Source: Stygiobacter sp043807765 (GTDB lineage Bacteria > Bacteroidota > Ignavibacteria > Ignavibacteriales > Melioribacteraceae). Taken from it: 64,000 bases of DNA. The DNA lies in contig JAZDFQ010000009.1 in the NCBI GenBank assembly GCA_043807765.1, forward strand, positions 1 to 64,000. Reading direction: 5' to 3'. Position numbers and translations under genes: made by a program. Shown here piece after piece: positions 44,587 through 53,362 of the stretch (position 1 is its first letter; each line of letters opens with the position of its first letter). The notes under the pieces are model-generated. The model did no database searches. It was not told where the DNA came from and saw only the letters and a list, made by a program, of their open reading frames with translations.

Positions 44587-46464
44587 ATGAAACTCAATTT
44601 ATTTAGAACCACACTGCTTTTATTAAACTTACTAGTTGCTTCGGCACAGGCTCAGATTCAAATGACTTTACCAACTGTTGCGGGCAAACCGGGAACTGAA
44701 GCTATTGTGGGAGTATTAGTAAACGACATTACACCGTACAATGTAAAGGGATTTCAGTTTAAGCTGAAATACAACAAAGATTTGATTTACTTAACAGATC
44801 CACAGAGTAATTCCGGCACTATAGCGTCTTCTGCTTTTGTTATGTACACTCCCGAGCCCCGTGCTGATTCTTCTTGGATAATAATAGTTGCTGCTAGCGG
44901 AGATAAGCTAGTTGGACAAGGAATTCTCTTCAAGCTAAAAGTTAAATTCTTAAAACTAGGTTCTACTAATATAGTTTTAGACCCAACTTATACCAATTCT
45001 CAATTTACTGATGGAACAAACAAAATTACATTTACAACAATTGAGGGTAAAGCAACAGTTGCAAATGAAAATACACCAGCAACCTTTGATGCCATTCCGG
45101 CAAAAACAATTAATGAGAACCAAGAACTGAAGTTTTTTGTAAATGCAACTGATATAGACGGAGATCCGATAACATATTCAGCGCAAAATACTCCTACTGG
45201 ATCAGCGTTTAATCCAGCAACTAAAGAGTTTTCTTGGAAGCCCACATATACACAAGCAGGAAATTATTCTGTAACTTTCACTGCGCATGATGGTCATTCA
45301 CCAAGCACAATATCTGTGAGTATAACGGTTGTCGATATCAATACCGCACCAAGTTTAAATGCAATTCCCGATAAATCTGTGAACGAGGGAACTGAATTAG
45401 TTATAGATGTACTAGCTACAGATGCAGAGGGGGATGCACTTACTTATAGTGCTGCTAACCCGTTACCCTCTGGGGCTTTGTTCGATCCAGCCACACGTAA
45501 GTTTACATGGAAACCAAGTTCAACTCAAGCTGGTGACTATACGGTCACCTTTTCTGTTTCCGATGGAAAGCTAAGTGTCTCAAGAAGTGTAAAAATAACT
45601 GTAGTAGATGCTAATACTGCACCTACAATAACACCAATTGCTGATAAGACAGTAAATACAAACCAACAACTGACCTTTGACATTATTGCAACTGATGGAG
45701 AAGGGGACAACTTGATTTATGCGGCCGGACCACTTCCTAGTGGTGCTACATTTGATGCTTCTTTACATAGATTCAGTTGGAAACCATCCGGATCTCAAGC
45801 CGGAGATTATACGGTTACTTTTTTTGTTTCAGACGGAAATTCAACTCCCAGCATAGTAGTGAAGATTAAAGTAATAAAAGTAAACAGTGCACCGGTGTTT
45901 GTTAAATCAATGCCGGATACGACAATTGATGTTCACAATGTTCAGGTTCTCTTTAAATACCAATATAAAGCTTCCGATCTTGACGGTGATGTTGTTACGT
46001 TTAGATTAGATGGAGGACCAACCGGAGCAATTATGAGCAGCTCCGGCTTGTTCAGCTGGATTCCCAAAACAACAGATGCCGGTCAACAATTTCTTTTGAT
46101 GATTACAATTACAGATGGAACTCTCTCTGAAACGATTGTAACAAGCCTGACAACGAGAAGCCAAATAGTTGGCGTTGATGGTGAAGAGTATAATATTCCT
46201 TCAAAATATAGTATGGATCAGAATTATCCTAATCCATTTAATCCAACAACAAATATTAAATTCAGTTTGCCAAAGGAAGATAACGTTTCATTAAAAGTTT
46301 ATAACGTTATGGGTGAAGAAGTAGCTTCTTTGGTAAATAGATTTATGAATGCCGGAGTGTACACTGTAAGCTACGATGCAAAAAATTTGAGCAGCGGATT
46401 ATATTTCTATAAAATTCAGACTTCTGAGTTCTCGAAAACAATGAAAATGCTTTTTGCAAAGTAA
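44587..46464 (+). CDS. T9SS-exported protein with one cohesin-like and four Ig-like modules
   Basis: A 625-residue secreted protein with GAGGGA before ATG 44587. Its signal peptide is followed by a cohesin-like module (about 20-165: QMTLPTVAGKPGTEAIVGVL, GFQFKLKYNKDLIYL, VGQGILFKLKVKFLK). That module is clearly a paralogue of the first module of the 33005 gene (shared TLPTV/TFPTV opening and ordering of strands). Four cadherin/He_PIG domains follow (about 167-260, 262-353, 354-445, 446-535; SWKPTYTQAGNYSVTF, TWKPSSTQAGDYTVTF, SWKPSGSQAGDYTVTF in three of them). A sorting domain closes it (537-625: DQNYPNPFNPTTNIKFSLP). Likely another surface receptor for dockerin-like modules, by inference. 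Confidence 0.87.
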   Translation: MKLNLFRTTLLLLNLLVASAQAQIQMTLPTVAGKPGTEAIVGVLVNDITPYNVKGFQFKLKYNKDLIYLTDPQSNSGTIASSAFVMYTPEPRADSSWIIIVAASGDKLVGQGILFKLKVKFLKLGSTNIVLDPTYTNSQFTDGTNKITFTTIEGKATVANENTPATFDAIPAKTINENQELKFFVNATDIDGDPITYSAQNTPTGSAFNPATKEFSWKPTYTQAGNYSVTFTAHDGHSPSTISVSITVVDINTAPSLNAIPDKSVNEGTELVIDVLATDAEGDALTYSAANPLPSGALFDPATRKFTWKPSSTQAGDYTVTFSVSDGKLSVSRSVKITVVDANTAPTITPIADKTVNTNQQLTFDIIATDGEGDNLIYAAGPLPSGATFDASLHRFSWKPSGSQAGDYTVTFFVSDGNSTPSIVVKIKVIKVNSAPVFVKSMPDTTIDVHNVQVLFKYQYKASDLDGDVVTFRLDGGPTGAIMSSSGLFSWIPKTTDAGQQFLLMITITDGTLSETIVTSLTTRSQIVGVDGEEYNIPSKYSMDQNYPNPFNPTTNIKFSLPKEDNVSLKVYNVMGEEVASLVNRFMNAGVYTVSYDAKNLSSGLYFYKIQTSEFSKTMKMLFAK

Positions 46465-46506
46465 GCTAACAAAGTATCCAGTAATTAGTAATGAGTAGTT
46501 AGACTG

Positions 46507-46535
46507 AATCCCGCTTATAGCGGGATTCGGTTTTT
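46507..46535 (+). terminator. Intrinsic terminator
   Basis: aatcccgc-ttata-gcgggatt hairpin followed by cggttttt, 42 bases after the stop. Related in design to the terminators after the two other surface-protein genes. Confidence 0.85.
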
Positions 46536-46659
46536 AAAGGTTCTATATAAGTACAATATATTAAAAGTGTAGAGGAGAGCCGGATCAACAATTATTGATT
46601 TTCGATTTGTAAATAATATTATTTTAAGCAGAGGATTTACAATATTTATAGAGGTCCAA

Positions 46660-47139
46660 ATGAAAAAGTTCATATTCATTTTCACAATTATAATAATGGC
46701 TACCAGTAAGCTTTTATTTGCTCAGGAAGGTGAAAATATAAATAACAAAGCAAAGTTTGATCCGGCACGAGACCCGTTTGCTGACGTTAAGGCAGTTGCA
46801 GAAGAAGCCGGTAAGGACCAAAAAAGGATTATGTTAGATGTTGGCGGCGAGTGGTGTATTTGGTGTCATAGATTAGACAAGTTCATAGAAGAGAATGAAG
46901 AGATTAAAACTTTCTTGCATGAAAATTACATAGTGATAAAAGTGAATTTTAGTCCTGAAAACAAAAATGAAAAGTTCTTATCCCAGTTTCCTAAAGTCCC
47001 CGGTTATCCGCACATTTTCATTTTAGATGAAACCGGAAAATTCTTGCATTCTCAGGATACTGGTAAACTGGAAAAAGATAAATCCTATGATGCTCAATTA
47101 TTATTGGATTTCTTAGAAGAATGGTCACCAAAGAAATAA
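46660..47139 (+). CDS. Exported thioredoxin-like protein (Thioredoxin_7 type)
   Basis: A 159-residue protein with a signal peptide (FIFIFTIIIMATSKLLFAQ) and one thioredoxin-fold domain. The redox motif is WCIWCH (C66, C69), and the cis-proline loop is VPGYPH (P117). The WCxWCH form is typical of DUF255/Thioredoxin_7 proteins related to DsbD-gamma and SoxW-like reductants. It probably works in the periplasm on thiols of exported proteins. AGAGG precedes the ATG by 5-6 bases. It follows the cohesin-like gene after a terminator, so is its own unit. Confidence 0.9.
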   Translation: MKKFIFIFTIIIMATSKLLFAQEGENINNKAKFDPARDPFADVKAVAEEAGKDQKRIMLDVGGEWCIWCHRLDKFIEENEEIKTFLHENYIVIKVNFSPENKNEKFLSQFPKVPGYPHIFILDETGKFLHSQDTGKLEKDKSYDAQLLLDFLEEWSPKK

Positions 47140-47147
47140 TGTTGTAA

Positions 47148-47336
47148 CTACATTCCCCGTAAAATTTTTGCGGGGAATGCTAATATCGCTTTGACAAGAT
47201 CAAACACTCCTCCAACAGCAATGCCTACTAATTTAAATGGAAGTAATAAAAGCCAAATTAACGGGTATAAAACCAATACGATGATTGCTATTGGCCAGCA
47301 AATAACTAGTAGAATAAACCAAAGTAGAATTTTCAT
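47148..47336 (-). CDS. Small two-helix membrane protein, unknown
   Basis: A 62-residue, strongly hydrophobic protein: helix 1 about 3-25 (LLWFILLVICWPIAIIVLVL) running into YPLIWLLLLPFKLVG, then an amphipathic tail with FDLVKAILAFPAKILRG. Its ATG overlaps the end of the DUF3052-like gene by 4 bases. No family recognised. Confidence 0.65.
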   Translation of the reverse strand: MKILLWFILLVICWPIAIIVLVLYPLIWLLLLPFKLVGIAVGGVFDLVKAILAFPAKILRGM

Positions 47337-47686
47337 TTAGTTCCTTCATGATTTTTATGAAATACATAGTATTCCCATGATGTATCATATATATTTTTTT
47401 CATTCAACTTCATTCCACAATTTTCTGCTAATGTTATTACCAAGTCGCTCTCCAAATCACTTACAATTTTGGACATTTTCGCCGGTGCAAAAACTAAAAG
47501 TTTTCCGGTTGGACCGATATACTTTGAAAGAATTGGTAATTCAACCATCAATTCCTTTTGAGACTGAGTAAATAAAAGTATGGAATCAACATCCGAAGTA
47601 ACCTTATTAACTAAATCCACATTGCTTTGATTGCTAAACCAATTTTCCCTAAAGCCTTGGGGTTCATTTATTAATTTTATTTTCAT
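47333..47686 (-). CDS. DUF3052-like small cytoplasmic protein
   Basis: About 117 residues from ATG 47686 (MKIKLINEPQGF); the frame is open 45 bases further but without a better start. Features are a VDSILLFTQSQKELMVELPI segment, LSKYIGPTGKLLVFAPAKMS, and a late W-x-x-Y-x-F motif (TSWEYYVF). This order resembles DUF3052 proteins (acidic helix, 'GG-LWV-WPK' strand, 'DETWSG' strand). Function unknown; the family match is tentative. Coupled to the downstream membrane protein gene. Confidence 0.55.
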   Translation of the reverse strand: MKIKLINEPQGFRENWFSNQSNVDLVNKVTSDVDSILLFTQSQKELMVELPILSKYIGPTGKLLVFAPAKMSKIVSDLESDLVITLAENCGMKLNEKNIYDTSWEYYVFHKNHEGTK

Positions 47687-47867
47687 TAACGCAGCGTTCT
47701 CTATTATTCGAAAATTGAGAAATAGAATCAACTTTTTGATTCAATCTAAAAGTTTAGACGAAAATGAAAGCAAAAAGGTTAGGGTCGAAAGCGAATTAAT
47801 TATCGATTGGATTTAAAGGAGTGACCCCGGCTCGGCTGGTGAATCCGGGGCCAGAAGAAAATTATGA

Positions 47868-48254
47868 TTAATTATTTATTGTTGTAGATGTAATTCTATC
47901 AGGACCTACTACCATTGTAGCTTGGACTGAGCTTGTACCATTGTTTCCTTTTTCGTTTCCTGTACCGACTAGTGTAACTGTTTGTGCAGCTACTGTAGCT
48001 GTATACACGCCATTTCCGGTTGTATCAAGAGAAGCCGGAACAGCCCAACTGGTAAAAGTATTTCCACCGCCGCCTAAAGCAGTTGGTTTACGGTAATATT
48101 GCTGTGATAAAGAGGCTAAGTTTGTTAAGTCGGAAATAACTGCATCTCTATTAGCTTGAGAACTACTTGCTGTAAAAACATTGATTCCTACAACTACTGC
48201 TATACCCACGATGATTACGCCTAGAACGATTAATAATAATTGCTGCTGGCCCAT
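47868..48254 (-). CDS. Pilin-like protein with N-terminal hydrophobic helix
   Basis: A 128-residue protein. MGQQQLLLIVLGVIIVGIAV then VVGINVF forms one long N-terminal helix with almost no basic leader, followed by a SQANRDAVISDLTNLASLSQ helix, QQYYRKP, a Gly loop (ALGGGGNTFTSW) and a small beta domain. This is the architecture of type IV pilins (helix plus C-terminal sheet, DAVISDL and QQYYRKP being typical), but the usual Glu5 and charged leader are missing; a G2 cleavage would leave QQQ at the N-terminus. GGAG lies 8 bases before ATG. It stands alone, with no assembly genes nearby. Major or minor pseudopilin is a reasonable guess. Confidence 0.7.
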   Translation of the reverse strand: MGQQQLLLIVLGVIIVGIAVVVGINVFTASSSQANRDAVISDLTNLASLSQQYYRKPTALGGGGNTFTSWAVPASLDTTGNGVYTATVAAQTVTLVGTGNEKGNNGTSSVQATMVVGPDRITSTTINN

Positions 48255-48397
48255 TGTACTGCTCCTTTTGTGTTTTCACACTAATTTACAATTGGCGTGC
48301 CGAATTAGAATAAGCGTTTTTCTTTACAAAACAATTCTTTGTTCTTTGAAGGGAAAAATTTACGTGTGAGATTTACTTTGAAGTCTAGCGGGATTAC

Positions 48398-48433
48398 AAA
48401 AAACCCCGAACAAACTTGTTAGTATGTTCGGGG
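48398..48433 (-). terminator. Intrinsic terminator of the RRM gene
   Basis: On the minus strand ccccgaaca-(12)-tgttcgggg is followed by ttttttg. It sits 90 bases after the RRM stop codon. Confidence 0.8.
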
Positions 48434-48522
48434 GCAAGTAGTGGGAATGCGATCCCTTATTTATAAATAGTTATGCCTCATCGGCAATTCAAATATAATT
48501 TTCAGCTAACTAAAAAGAAAGA

Positions 48523-48852
48523 TTAATAGCGTCTGTTTCCGCCGCCGCCCGATGAACGACCACCACCACCGCTAAAGCCTCTTCCACCGCCGCCGCCACG
48601 TTTGTTTTCGGTTTTTGGACGAGCTTCATTAACCATAATCTTTTTACCTTGAACTTCTTTAGTATTCAATTCTTCAATCGCTTTTACGCCAGCCGGTCTT
48701 TCTTTCATTTCAACAAATCCAAATCCTTTGGATTCGCGTGAGAACATATCGCGTATAATGTTTACGCTAACCACTGTTCCATATTCTTTGAATAAAGATT
48801 CTATTTCATCTTCTTTTACTTGTTTTGCGAGATTACCGATGTAGATATTCAT
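48523..48852 (-). CDS. Glycine-rich RRM RNA-binding protein
   Basis: A 109-residue protein with a single RRM: RNP2 IYIGNL (3-8) and RNP1 KGFGFVEM (42-49), then an Arg/Gly tail (about 82-109) of GGGGGR repeats ending in NRRY. Bacterial proteins of this type bind single-stranded RNA and are often cold-induced. The region upstream (48853-49100) is an AT-rich leader with no gene, which could carry temperature- or feedback-responsive structure; nothing decisive is visible. Own terminator downstream. Confidence 0.93.
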   Translation of the reverse strand: MNIYIGNLAKQVKEDEIESLFKEYGTVVSVNIIRDMFSRESKGFGFVEMKERPAGVKAIEELNTKEVQGKKIMVNEARPKTENKRGGGGGRGFSGGGGRSSGGGGNRRY

Positions 48853-49100
48853 TTGTTACTCCTTTGAGATTGTTCCCATTGAAAATATTACATGCAATAC
48901 CAATCGAGTAGGTTTGCAAAGTTTGAGTCGAGAAAAAGATAAAAAATCTTCGAGGAGTTGGTTTGTTTACCGAATTATCGAATCGTATGTAATTTTTTGA
49001 TTAGGAATATTACAAGATTTTTAATCTTGTGTAATTAGTTTCATGGGCAAATATACGGTTAAAAAAGTATTCTATATCAATAAAATCTTTGTTTAAAAAC

Positions 49101-49134
49101 AAAAGCCCCGATTCGCTAAGAATCGGGGCTTTTT
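49101..49134. terminator. Bidirectional intrinsic terminator
   Basis: aaaagccccgattc-gctaa-gaatcggggctttt: an 14-base perfect stem with A run on one side and T run on the other. Confidence 0.85.
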
Positions 49135-49136
49135 AG

Positions 49137-49295
49137 AGCGGGGCCGATCCCGCTTAGGCGGGGCAAGCTGAGACAAAATTTCGCAACCTATTACCAATAA
49201 AAAAACCCTCACAGAATAAACCGTGAGGGTTTTTTTATTAGCGGGGCCGACAAGACTTCCCGACTTGTCGGGACGACCTCCTTTGATTAAGTGAT
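49137..49295 (-). pseudogene. Two tRNA 3'-end relics with an intervening terminator
   Basis: The word agcggggccga, which is the 3' acceptor end of the intact tRNA-Asp at 58695 (58693-58703 agcggggccga), recurs at 49137-49147 and 49240-49250. The second continues 'caagactt...gacgacctcc', matching T-arm and variable-loop bases of that tRNA with a cccgacttgtcggga insert. A terminator hairpin (accctcac 49205-49212, gtgagggt 49223-49230, then T7) lies before it, as at the intact gene. Neither relic has a D arm or anticodon arm. Confidence 0.6.
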
Positions 49296-49386
49296 CAATC
49301 TTTTTTCTACATTACCAACTTTTAGTTTCGTTTTTTCTTTTGATTGCATCTGATTTGGATTCAAACTGAACTGAGTAGATCGAAAA

Positions 49387-49655
49387 GAGTACGGTGGAAT
49401 AAGAGTAGATCAAGCAAAGCAATTAACAGAATTGGAAAGAGAAAACAGTCAGCTTAGGAAGTTGGTAACTGATCTGTCGCTAGATATTTCCATACTAAAG
49501 GTGGCTTACCGGGGAAACTACTTAGCCTAGTGAATATTCGCCGGGCAGTAGAAGAAGCGATGAAAAAACTAGGCGTATCTGAAAGAAGTGATGTGCGCCC
49601 CATTTCGGCATCAAAAAGAATGAGAACAAGATTAGCAAAAAAAATCATTAGATAA
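49387..49655 (+). pseudogene. IS3-family transposase relic (OrfA end plus OrfB start)
   Basis: Frame one reads EYGGIRVDQAKQLTELEREN, then SQLRKLVTDLSLDISILKVA and a stop at 49529; this is the leucine-zipper region of IS3 OrfA. The frame shifted by -1 continues NIRRAVEEAMKKLGVSERSD to a stop at 49655, resembling the RRRAVEHxxxxLGVSERRAC start of OrfB. The order and -1 relation are those of a normal IS3 orfA/orfB junction, but both ends are gone and no DDE residues remain. Confidence 0.7.
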
Positions 49656-49939
49656 ATACAAATGATTTTTTATGAATCGCTCATAATTTCTTTATACAAT
49701 TTGTTTTGTAATATTAAGAATATGGTTTATCTGCTAGTGTAATAACAGTCATGTTGTTATATCGTTTAATCTTATGTACCAACTTATTTTATAGTGTATA
49801 GTTTTATGAATTTGCATTTGATTTCATTTTTTGTACAATTAGCCATCGAAAATTGAGTTGAGTATGCCGGGGAAAAAACTACACCCCTTCTTTCAACAAA
49901 ATCAAAACAAAAACTCTCACAATCATGGGGTAACACGCT

Positions 49940-52543
49940 ATGAGAATTATAAGTTTATTGCTCATCGTTTTATTGACACTTACAGTTCAGTCATTTACGC
50001 AAGCACAAGCAAACAGAACTACTTCACTTCCTAAGTCAAATGGTACCGGCATATTAAAGGTAAATAATGATAATGACCTTTATGGAACCAGTCAAGAATA
50101 TCCGGAGCTGGCAATGGACGGAAGTGGTAATTACACTATTGTTTGGTTAGATAACCGAAATGGTATGCGAGATATATACGGACAGCGGTACAACAAGGCC
50201 GGCGAACCGATAGGTGACAATTTTCGTGTGAATGAAGCTGACCAATTTGTAAATGGTTGGGGACTTAGGATAGCTGCTTCTGAAAATGGAAACCTTGTTG
50301 TTGTATGGAACGATAACTCTAATGGAGTAAAACTACAAGCATTTGATAATAAGGGTAATCGAATAGGTGGAAATGTTGTACTGTTTACACCGATACAATC
50401 GAGTGCATATTCTTTTAGCTTGATTATGATTAATGATAATCAATTTGCAGTGATGTGGAGAGCTGAAAACATTTTTATTCAGAAGTTTAGCATTAGTGGA
50501 AAAAGTCTTAGCGAAATGGTAAAAGTTAATGAAACAGATAAATTAGTTGGCGGTAGTTTAGAGAATGCCAAATCGGCAGCAATTAATAAGAATGGTACAT
50601 TCGCAGTAGTGTGGTCCGAAGAAAGAGACAAGGCAACAAACATCTATGCACAGTTATTAACAGATTCATTAAAGAAAACAGAAAAGAATATTTGTCTAAC
50701 TGAAATAAACATTAATAAACTATCCCTTAATCCTAGCGTTATAGCCCTAAATGATACTACTTATATTGCTGTTTGGGAAAACAGAATTGTAAAGGATTAT
50801 TATCCCAACGAAATCATATCTCAAAGATTCAGCAATAAAAGATTGGGCAATAATATAAAGTTGAATTCGACACAATCCGGATACAATGCATCGGCACATC
50901 TAATTTTTAGAAACGATAATTCATATATCGTTACATGGCATGAAGCTGGATTGTTTAATTTCAATTATTACAATTTGGACGGAACTCGAATTGGGCAGCC
51001 AAAGACTTCGGGAAAAATTCCATACTATCCAACAAATCTCAGTTTAGCAGTTGATAAGGAAGGAACTCTTATTTGTTCGTGGAGTAGTGAAAGGATTCGG
51101 CATTCGGATATAATTCTACAAAAGTATGATGAACAGCTTACGGCAATTGGAGATAATATTTATCCAGTCAAAGATCAAGGAAGCTCATGGCAGACAAATC
51201 CAGCTTTAGCAGCTAATACTAATGGAAGTTTTATTACTGCTTGGGAAGATGAGAGAACGGGCAAAACAAATATTTACTACAAAGTATTTGATAAAAGGGG
51301 GATTCCACTTTGTGAAGACCAACAAGCAAATGATTTGGTGTTGAGCAACGGAAATTATTTTGATTGTTCTAATCCTACTGCACTTGCCTACAAAGATGGT
51401 GATTACTACTTAGCGTGGCTAAACTACAGCGATATTTATCTTCAGAAAATAAATGCTCGTGGTGAAAAAGTAGGACCAAATTATAAGATCAATGAAGAAA
51501 CACAATCGAATGTATATGATATTCAGCTTACGCTGGATGATGAGAAATTTATAGTTGTTTCTTGGAGAGGACATACAGTTGATTTTGATGGAATATTCCA
51601 ACGGGTTGTATCTAGTATGTCTCAACTTTCACCAGTGTTAAAAATATCCACTCGTAATCTGAACGAATCTATATACATGAGTAATCTTTCTTACGCAATA
51701 AACGGGAAAAGAGAAACATGTATAATTTGGCAAAACTTAAATCAGCAAACTTGGAAGTTAAGCGATTTGCTAACTCAAGTTTATGATAGTCATGGAAATA
51801 TTAAAGGCTCCGCTTGGGTATTAACTAATCTTAGTGAAAATACTTCGGTCTATGGATTTGTTAAAAGCAGAAGCGATAACAACTTTCTTATAGGTTGGCC
51901 AAAATATGGCAACTCTAATTCAAATGAGATACACTTTGCTACCTTCGGAAGCGGCGGACGATTGCTGGATACGGAAAAGAAAATAAGTTCATCCTCATAT
52001 GGAATGTACAACCCCCGAATGATGCGAGATCAATCCGGGAATCAAATATTGTATTGGGATGAACAAAATGAATTAAGGGCAGTAAAGATTTCCAATGAAC
52101 TAAATACAATAGGTAATGTTTTCAAATTGCCTAAGCCCTCCAGATTTTACAAAAAGTATTTTTATGAAAACGGTAACATTTATTCGATATGGGAAGATTA
52201 CGGATTACCGGGTAAAGGAAGAGATGTCTGGATGCAAATTGATTCCCAGTTAGATCTTGCAATAAAAGAAAATGGGATTAGTAGTGTAGAGCTATTCCAG
52301 AATTATCCCAATCCTTTTAATTCGCAGACATTGATTTCGTATACACTGCCGGAGATTTCAAACGTAAAGCTTAGGCTCTTTGATTCACTAGGCCGCGAAG
52401 TGGGTGAATTGGTAAATCAAACTCAAGAGAAAGGTCTACACACTGTTAACTTTAATGGGTCTAGGTACGCTAGTGGTGTATATTTCTTTCAGCTTGAAAC
52501 CGGCAGCGCGATTGTTTCTAAAAAACTAATTTTATTAAAATAG
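49940..52543 (+). CDS. T9SS-exported beta-propeller-like protein
   Basis: An 867-residue secreted protein. A signal peptide (IISLLLIVLLTLTVQSFTQA) is followed by about 14 repeats of a strand pattern YTIVWLDNRNGMRDIYGQRY, FAVVWSEERDKATNIYAQLL, FITAWEDERTGKTNIYYKVF and similar (W-x-D/E-x-R ... I-Y-x-Q), which looks like a multi-bladed propeller. A sorting domain ends it (about 780-867: LFQNYPNPFNSQTLISYTLP, ending KKLILLK). Function unknown; ligand binding on the cell surface or secretion as a soluble protein is likely. It is preceded by IS3 and tRNA relics and followed by a terminator. Confidence 0.85.
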   Translation: MRIISLLLIVLLTLTVQSFTQAQANRTTSLPKSNGTGILKVNNDNDLYGTSQEYPELAMDGSGNYTIVWLDNRNGMRDIYGQRYNKAGEPIGDNFRVNEADQFVNGWGLRIAASENGNLVVVWNDNSNGVKLQAFDNKGNRIGGNVVLFTPIQSSAYSFSLIMINDNQFAVMWRAENIFIQKFSISGKSLSEMVKVNETDKLVGGSLENAKSAAINKNGTFAVVWSEERDKATNIYAQLLTDSLKKTEKNICLTEININKLSLNPSVIALNDTTYIAVWENRIVKDYYPNEIISQRFSNKRLGNNIKLNSTQSGYNASAHLIFRNDNSYIVTWHEAGLFNFNYYNLDGTRIGQPKTSGKIPYYPTNLSLAVDKEGTLICSWSSERIRHSDIILQKYDEQLTAIGDNIYPVKDQGSSWQTNPALAANTNGSFITAWEDERTGKTNIYYKVFDKRGIPLCEDQQANDLVLSNGNYFDCSNPTALAYKDGDYYLAWLNYSDIYLQKINARGEKVGPNYKINEETQSNVYDIQLTLDDEKFIVVSWRGHTVDFDGIFQRVVSSMSQLSPVLKISTRNLNESIYMSNLSYAINGKRETCIIWQNLNQQTWKLSDLLTQVYDSHGNIKGSAWVLTNLSENTSVYGFVKSRSDNNFLIGWPKYGNSNSNEIHFATFGSGGRLLDTEKKISSSSYGMYNPRMMRDQSGNQILYWDEQNELRAVKISNELNTIGNVFKLPKPSRFYKKYFYENGNIYSIWEDYGLPGKGRDVWMQIDSQLDLAIKENGISSVELFQNYPNPFNSQTLISYTLPEISNVKLRLFDSLGREVGELVNQTQEKGLHTVNFNGSRYASGVYFFQLETGSAIVSKKLILLK

Positions 52544-52616
52544 TGATTGTGTTGAATTAGGAAATATTTTACATTCATAATGAGTTTAGTAACAGCAATG
52601 TTATTAACACTTCAGA

Positions 52617-52650
52617 CCCAGACGTTTACCCCAGCGTTTGGGTTTATTAT
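52617..52650 (+). terminator. Intrinsic terminator
   Basis: cccagacg (52617-52624) pairs with cgtttggg (52635-52642, one G-U), followed by tttattattattt. It lies 75 bases after the stop. Confidence 0.65.
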
Positions 52651-52657
52651 TATTTAC

Positions 52658-52805
52658 TAACTGAAGTTACGCAAGAGCTGAACTTTATGAAGTTTTCTTA
52701 GTGAAACTTGGTGACTTTGTGCCCTAGTGGCTCGATTTCTTATATTTTCTTTTGCCACCAAGTCACAAAAGCACCAAGAAATCACAAAGTGTGTAACTTC
52801 AGTTA
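52658..52805. repeat. MITE-like element, family 1, best-preserved copy
   Basis: Perfect 13-base terminal repeats taactgaagttac (52658-52670) and gtaacttcagtta (52793-52805). The interior carries 'cttggtgactttgtgcc' and 'ccaccaagtcacaaaagcacc' as inner inverted repeats. The remaining interval to 53137 shows no gene. Confidence 0.85.
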
Positions 52806-53143
52806 ACTAAAATAGGTTTACAGCATATCTAAGATTCTGTTGCCGAAGTAAACTATAAATATGAGTAGTTGACTATTCTGCAAGATTAACTAATACTATT
52901 GCTATCTTATCTAGCGTTAATAGCTATACCAACAAAAGTGTTTCGAAGAGTCCATTAATCTTTAGAAATTTTAGTTTGTTACTTACTAAGCAATTCAACA
53001 TATTATTATGAAATAAAAAACAAATTAGATTTTGATTATCCTAACAAGATCTGATGCTAGTATTATAGCTTATTCTATCAATAGCAGTCTATTTGTAGAA
53101 AGGAAGAGAGGAACAAATCTGACATAACATCAAGGAGTTGCAA

Positions 53144-53362
53144 ATGCAGAGATTATTAATTTCTTTTTCTCTTGTTATAGTAATGTTCACTTCCTATATA
53201 CTTGCTCAGGTAGTAATTCCAAAGAATTCAGTTATCGAAAAATCGCTTGCCTACTACAACGAACAAATTCTAAAAGACACACCCGAATCCCTCGAGATTC
53301 AATTCATAGATGAACATGCCAAACTGGCAAATCAATTATTTGGAGTAAGAGTATGTTACTAA
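53144..53362 (+). CDS. Small exported protein overlapping the beta-helix gene
   Basis: A 72-residue product from ATG 53144 (AGGAG 6 bases upstream), with a signal peptide (RLLISFSLVIVMFTSYILAQ) and a ~50-residue helical mature part (VIEKSLAYYNEQILKDTPES). It ends inside the first codons of the 1613-residue gene (10-base overlap), so the two are co-translated. No family recognised; a partner or chaperone for the large protein is possible. Confidence 0.65.
   Translation: MQRLLISFSLVIVMFTSYILAQVVIPKNSVIEKSLAYYNEQILKDTPESLEIQFIDEHAKLANQLFGVRVCY

Noticed and set aside
47818..47866. GC-rich hairpin (ccccgg ... ccgggg) after the pilin-like gene
   Set aside because: It has no T run on the minus strand and the loop is long; calling it a terminator would be unsupported.
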